Shown one piece after another: positions 63,303 through 64,000 of a stretch of 64,000 nt of DNA. The stretch spans positions 1-64,000 of the forward strand of contig NZ_JBFNXK010000018.1 in the NCBI RefSeq assembly GCF_046054165.1, read 5' to 3'. Position numbers and translations under genes: made by a program. How positions within the stretch are numbered: the first letter of the stretch is position 1; every line of letters starts with the position of its first letter. Below the pieces are notes generated by a model that did no database searches, was not told where the DNA came from, and saw only the letters and a program-made list of their open reading frames with translations. The stretch comes from Celerinatantimonas sp046054165 (GTDB lineage Bacteria > Pseudomonadota > Gammaproteobacteria > Enterobacterales > Celerinatantimonadaceae).

Positions 63303-63893
63303 TTAATCATCCTGCAACGATATTCCTAAATTACTAATATTTTGGTTCCATACAATCGGTCTTACCTCTTTGATAAATACAGGATTTTGTTTGTATTCAC
63401 AGGCTAGCTGATAACAGTACTCCTGAAAGGCTAATTCATCCTGTACCAAAGGTTGCTGAACCAATTGCGCTTCACTGAGCGTATCAGCGAATTGCATTTC
63501 CAAAAAATAGATGACACTTCCCATTGAGATCTGACTCACCTGAGCCGCTTCATCGCCATCTGCCGATAGTATGCCATTGAACAACACCTCTATCGAGACA
63601 CAACAATCAATTGCAGGATAAACCCCGAAAATATCAAAATCACGTTCATCGGGTATATACGATTGAAAATTTTCCTGCTGAATCGCAAAATTAATACGCG
63701 CTTTAGGCTGTCCGAGATATTCCCAAACCAGCTCTAAATACTTTTGTATCCCCTGCCCCGATGCAAACCCGGTACTTTCAGCAAATAACTGAAAATTAGG
63801 CATCATCCGTTGCGTCAGACAAGCCCCGAAAAAAAGCTGGGAATGGCGATCCAACAGAGCCAGTTGCTTGATAAACGAAGCTGATATCATCAA
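63303..63893 (-). CDS. yjaG: DUF416 family protein YjaG
   Basis: A 196-aa cytoplasmic protein of the DUF416 family, the same length as E. coli YjaG. Matching segments include the early A-C-L-x-x-R-M-x-P-N stretch near residue 25, the W-E-x-L region and F-D-x-x-G-V-Y-P-A-I-D-x-C-V. Function is not known. It is upstream of hupA on the same strand as in E. coli. The second Met could also be the start. Confidence 0.92.
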   Translation of the reverse strand: MMISASFIKQLALLDRHSQLFFGACLTQRMMPNFQLFAESTGFASGQGIQKYLELVWEYLGQPKARINFAIQQENFQSYIPDERDFDIFGVYPAIDCCVSIEVLFNGILSADGDEAAQVSQISMGSVIYFLEMQFADTLSEAQLVQQPLVQDELAFQEYCYQLACEYKQNPVFIKEVRPIVWNQNISNLGISLQDD

Positions 63894-64000
63894 GTATCCT
63901 TGGCAATATAAAGGCGCAATTGTAAAAGAAAGTGACTAAAACACCAGAAATATTCCGAGTAAATCGGCCGAATTTCCTGTTTATCTGATGATTATAGACA

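Overview
This window is a block of core chromosome from a gammaproteobacterium of moderate GC content. Gene content and order resemble the Enterobacterales/Vibrionales/Aeromonadales group. I cannot name a genus from sequence alone. I see no prophage, insertion sequence, CRISPR array, defence island or tRNA gene. Almost every gene is a recognisable housekeeping or envelope gene.

Layout. (1) 1-330: an rRNA-type P1 promoter at the left edge points out of the window, so an rrn operon probably starts there, back to back with rapA. (2) 331-13505: the block rapA-rluA-(DUF3530, 2-hydroxyacid dehydrogenase)-djlA-lptD-surA-rsmA-apaG-apaH-folA. This is the E. coli 1-minute cluster, but pdxA is missing between surA and rsmA and two genes are inserted. 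(3) 13623-16719: ispB, divergent from rplU-rpmA-obgE. (4) 16720-18432: a long AT-rich regulatory region and a general porin. (5) 18541-24566: rnpB (RNase P RNA), rsmI, lpoA-yraN-diaA-dolP, then sspA-sspB. (6) 24835-30237: rplM-rpsI, zapE, zapG and the two periplasmic proteases degQ and degS. (7) 30257-34817: mlaFEDCB-ibaG-murA. (8) 34959-44147: yrbG-kdsD-kdsC-lptC-lptA-lptB-rpoN-(small orphan ORF where hpf normally sits)-ptsN-rapZ-ptsO-mgtE. (9) 44238-59063: pmbA, darP, tldD, a nitrilase-fold hydrolase, yhdP, rng, maf, mreDCB and csrD. (10) 59270-64000: tag, a LysE-type exporter, a YfaZ-like outer membrane protein, a peroxiredoxin-glutaredoxin fusion, a short CbiX, hupA and yjaG.

The dominant theme is the cell envelope. 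LPS synthesis and transport (kdsD, kdsC, lptA, lptB, lptC, lptD), outer-membrane protein folding (surA, degQ, degS), phospholipid transport (mla genes, yhdP), peptidoglycan (murA, lpoA, mreBCD) and outer-membrane lipoproteins or porins are all here. The second theme is ribosomes and RNA: rapA, rluA, rsmA, rsmI, rnpB, four ribosomal proteins, obgE, darP, rng, csrD and rapZ.

I did not find a convincing undescribed system. The points most worth checking are the missing hpf and pdxA with what replaces them, the porin upstream region with a 20-bp perfect palindrome, a nested inverted repeat at 5788-5858, and several promoters that can be read directly (rrn P1, rnpB, rplU, mlaF, mreB and a sigma-E-like site before degQ). 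Several start codons were moved from the longest reading frame to fit ribosome binding sites and family lengths.
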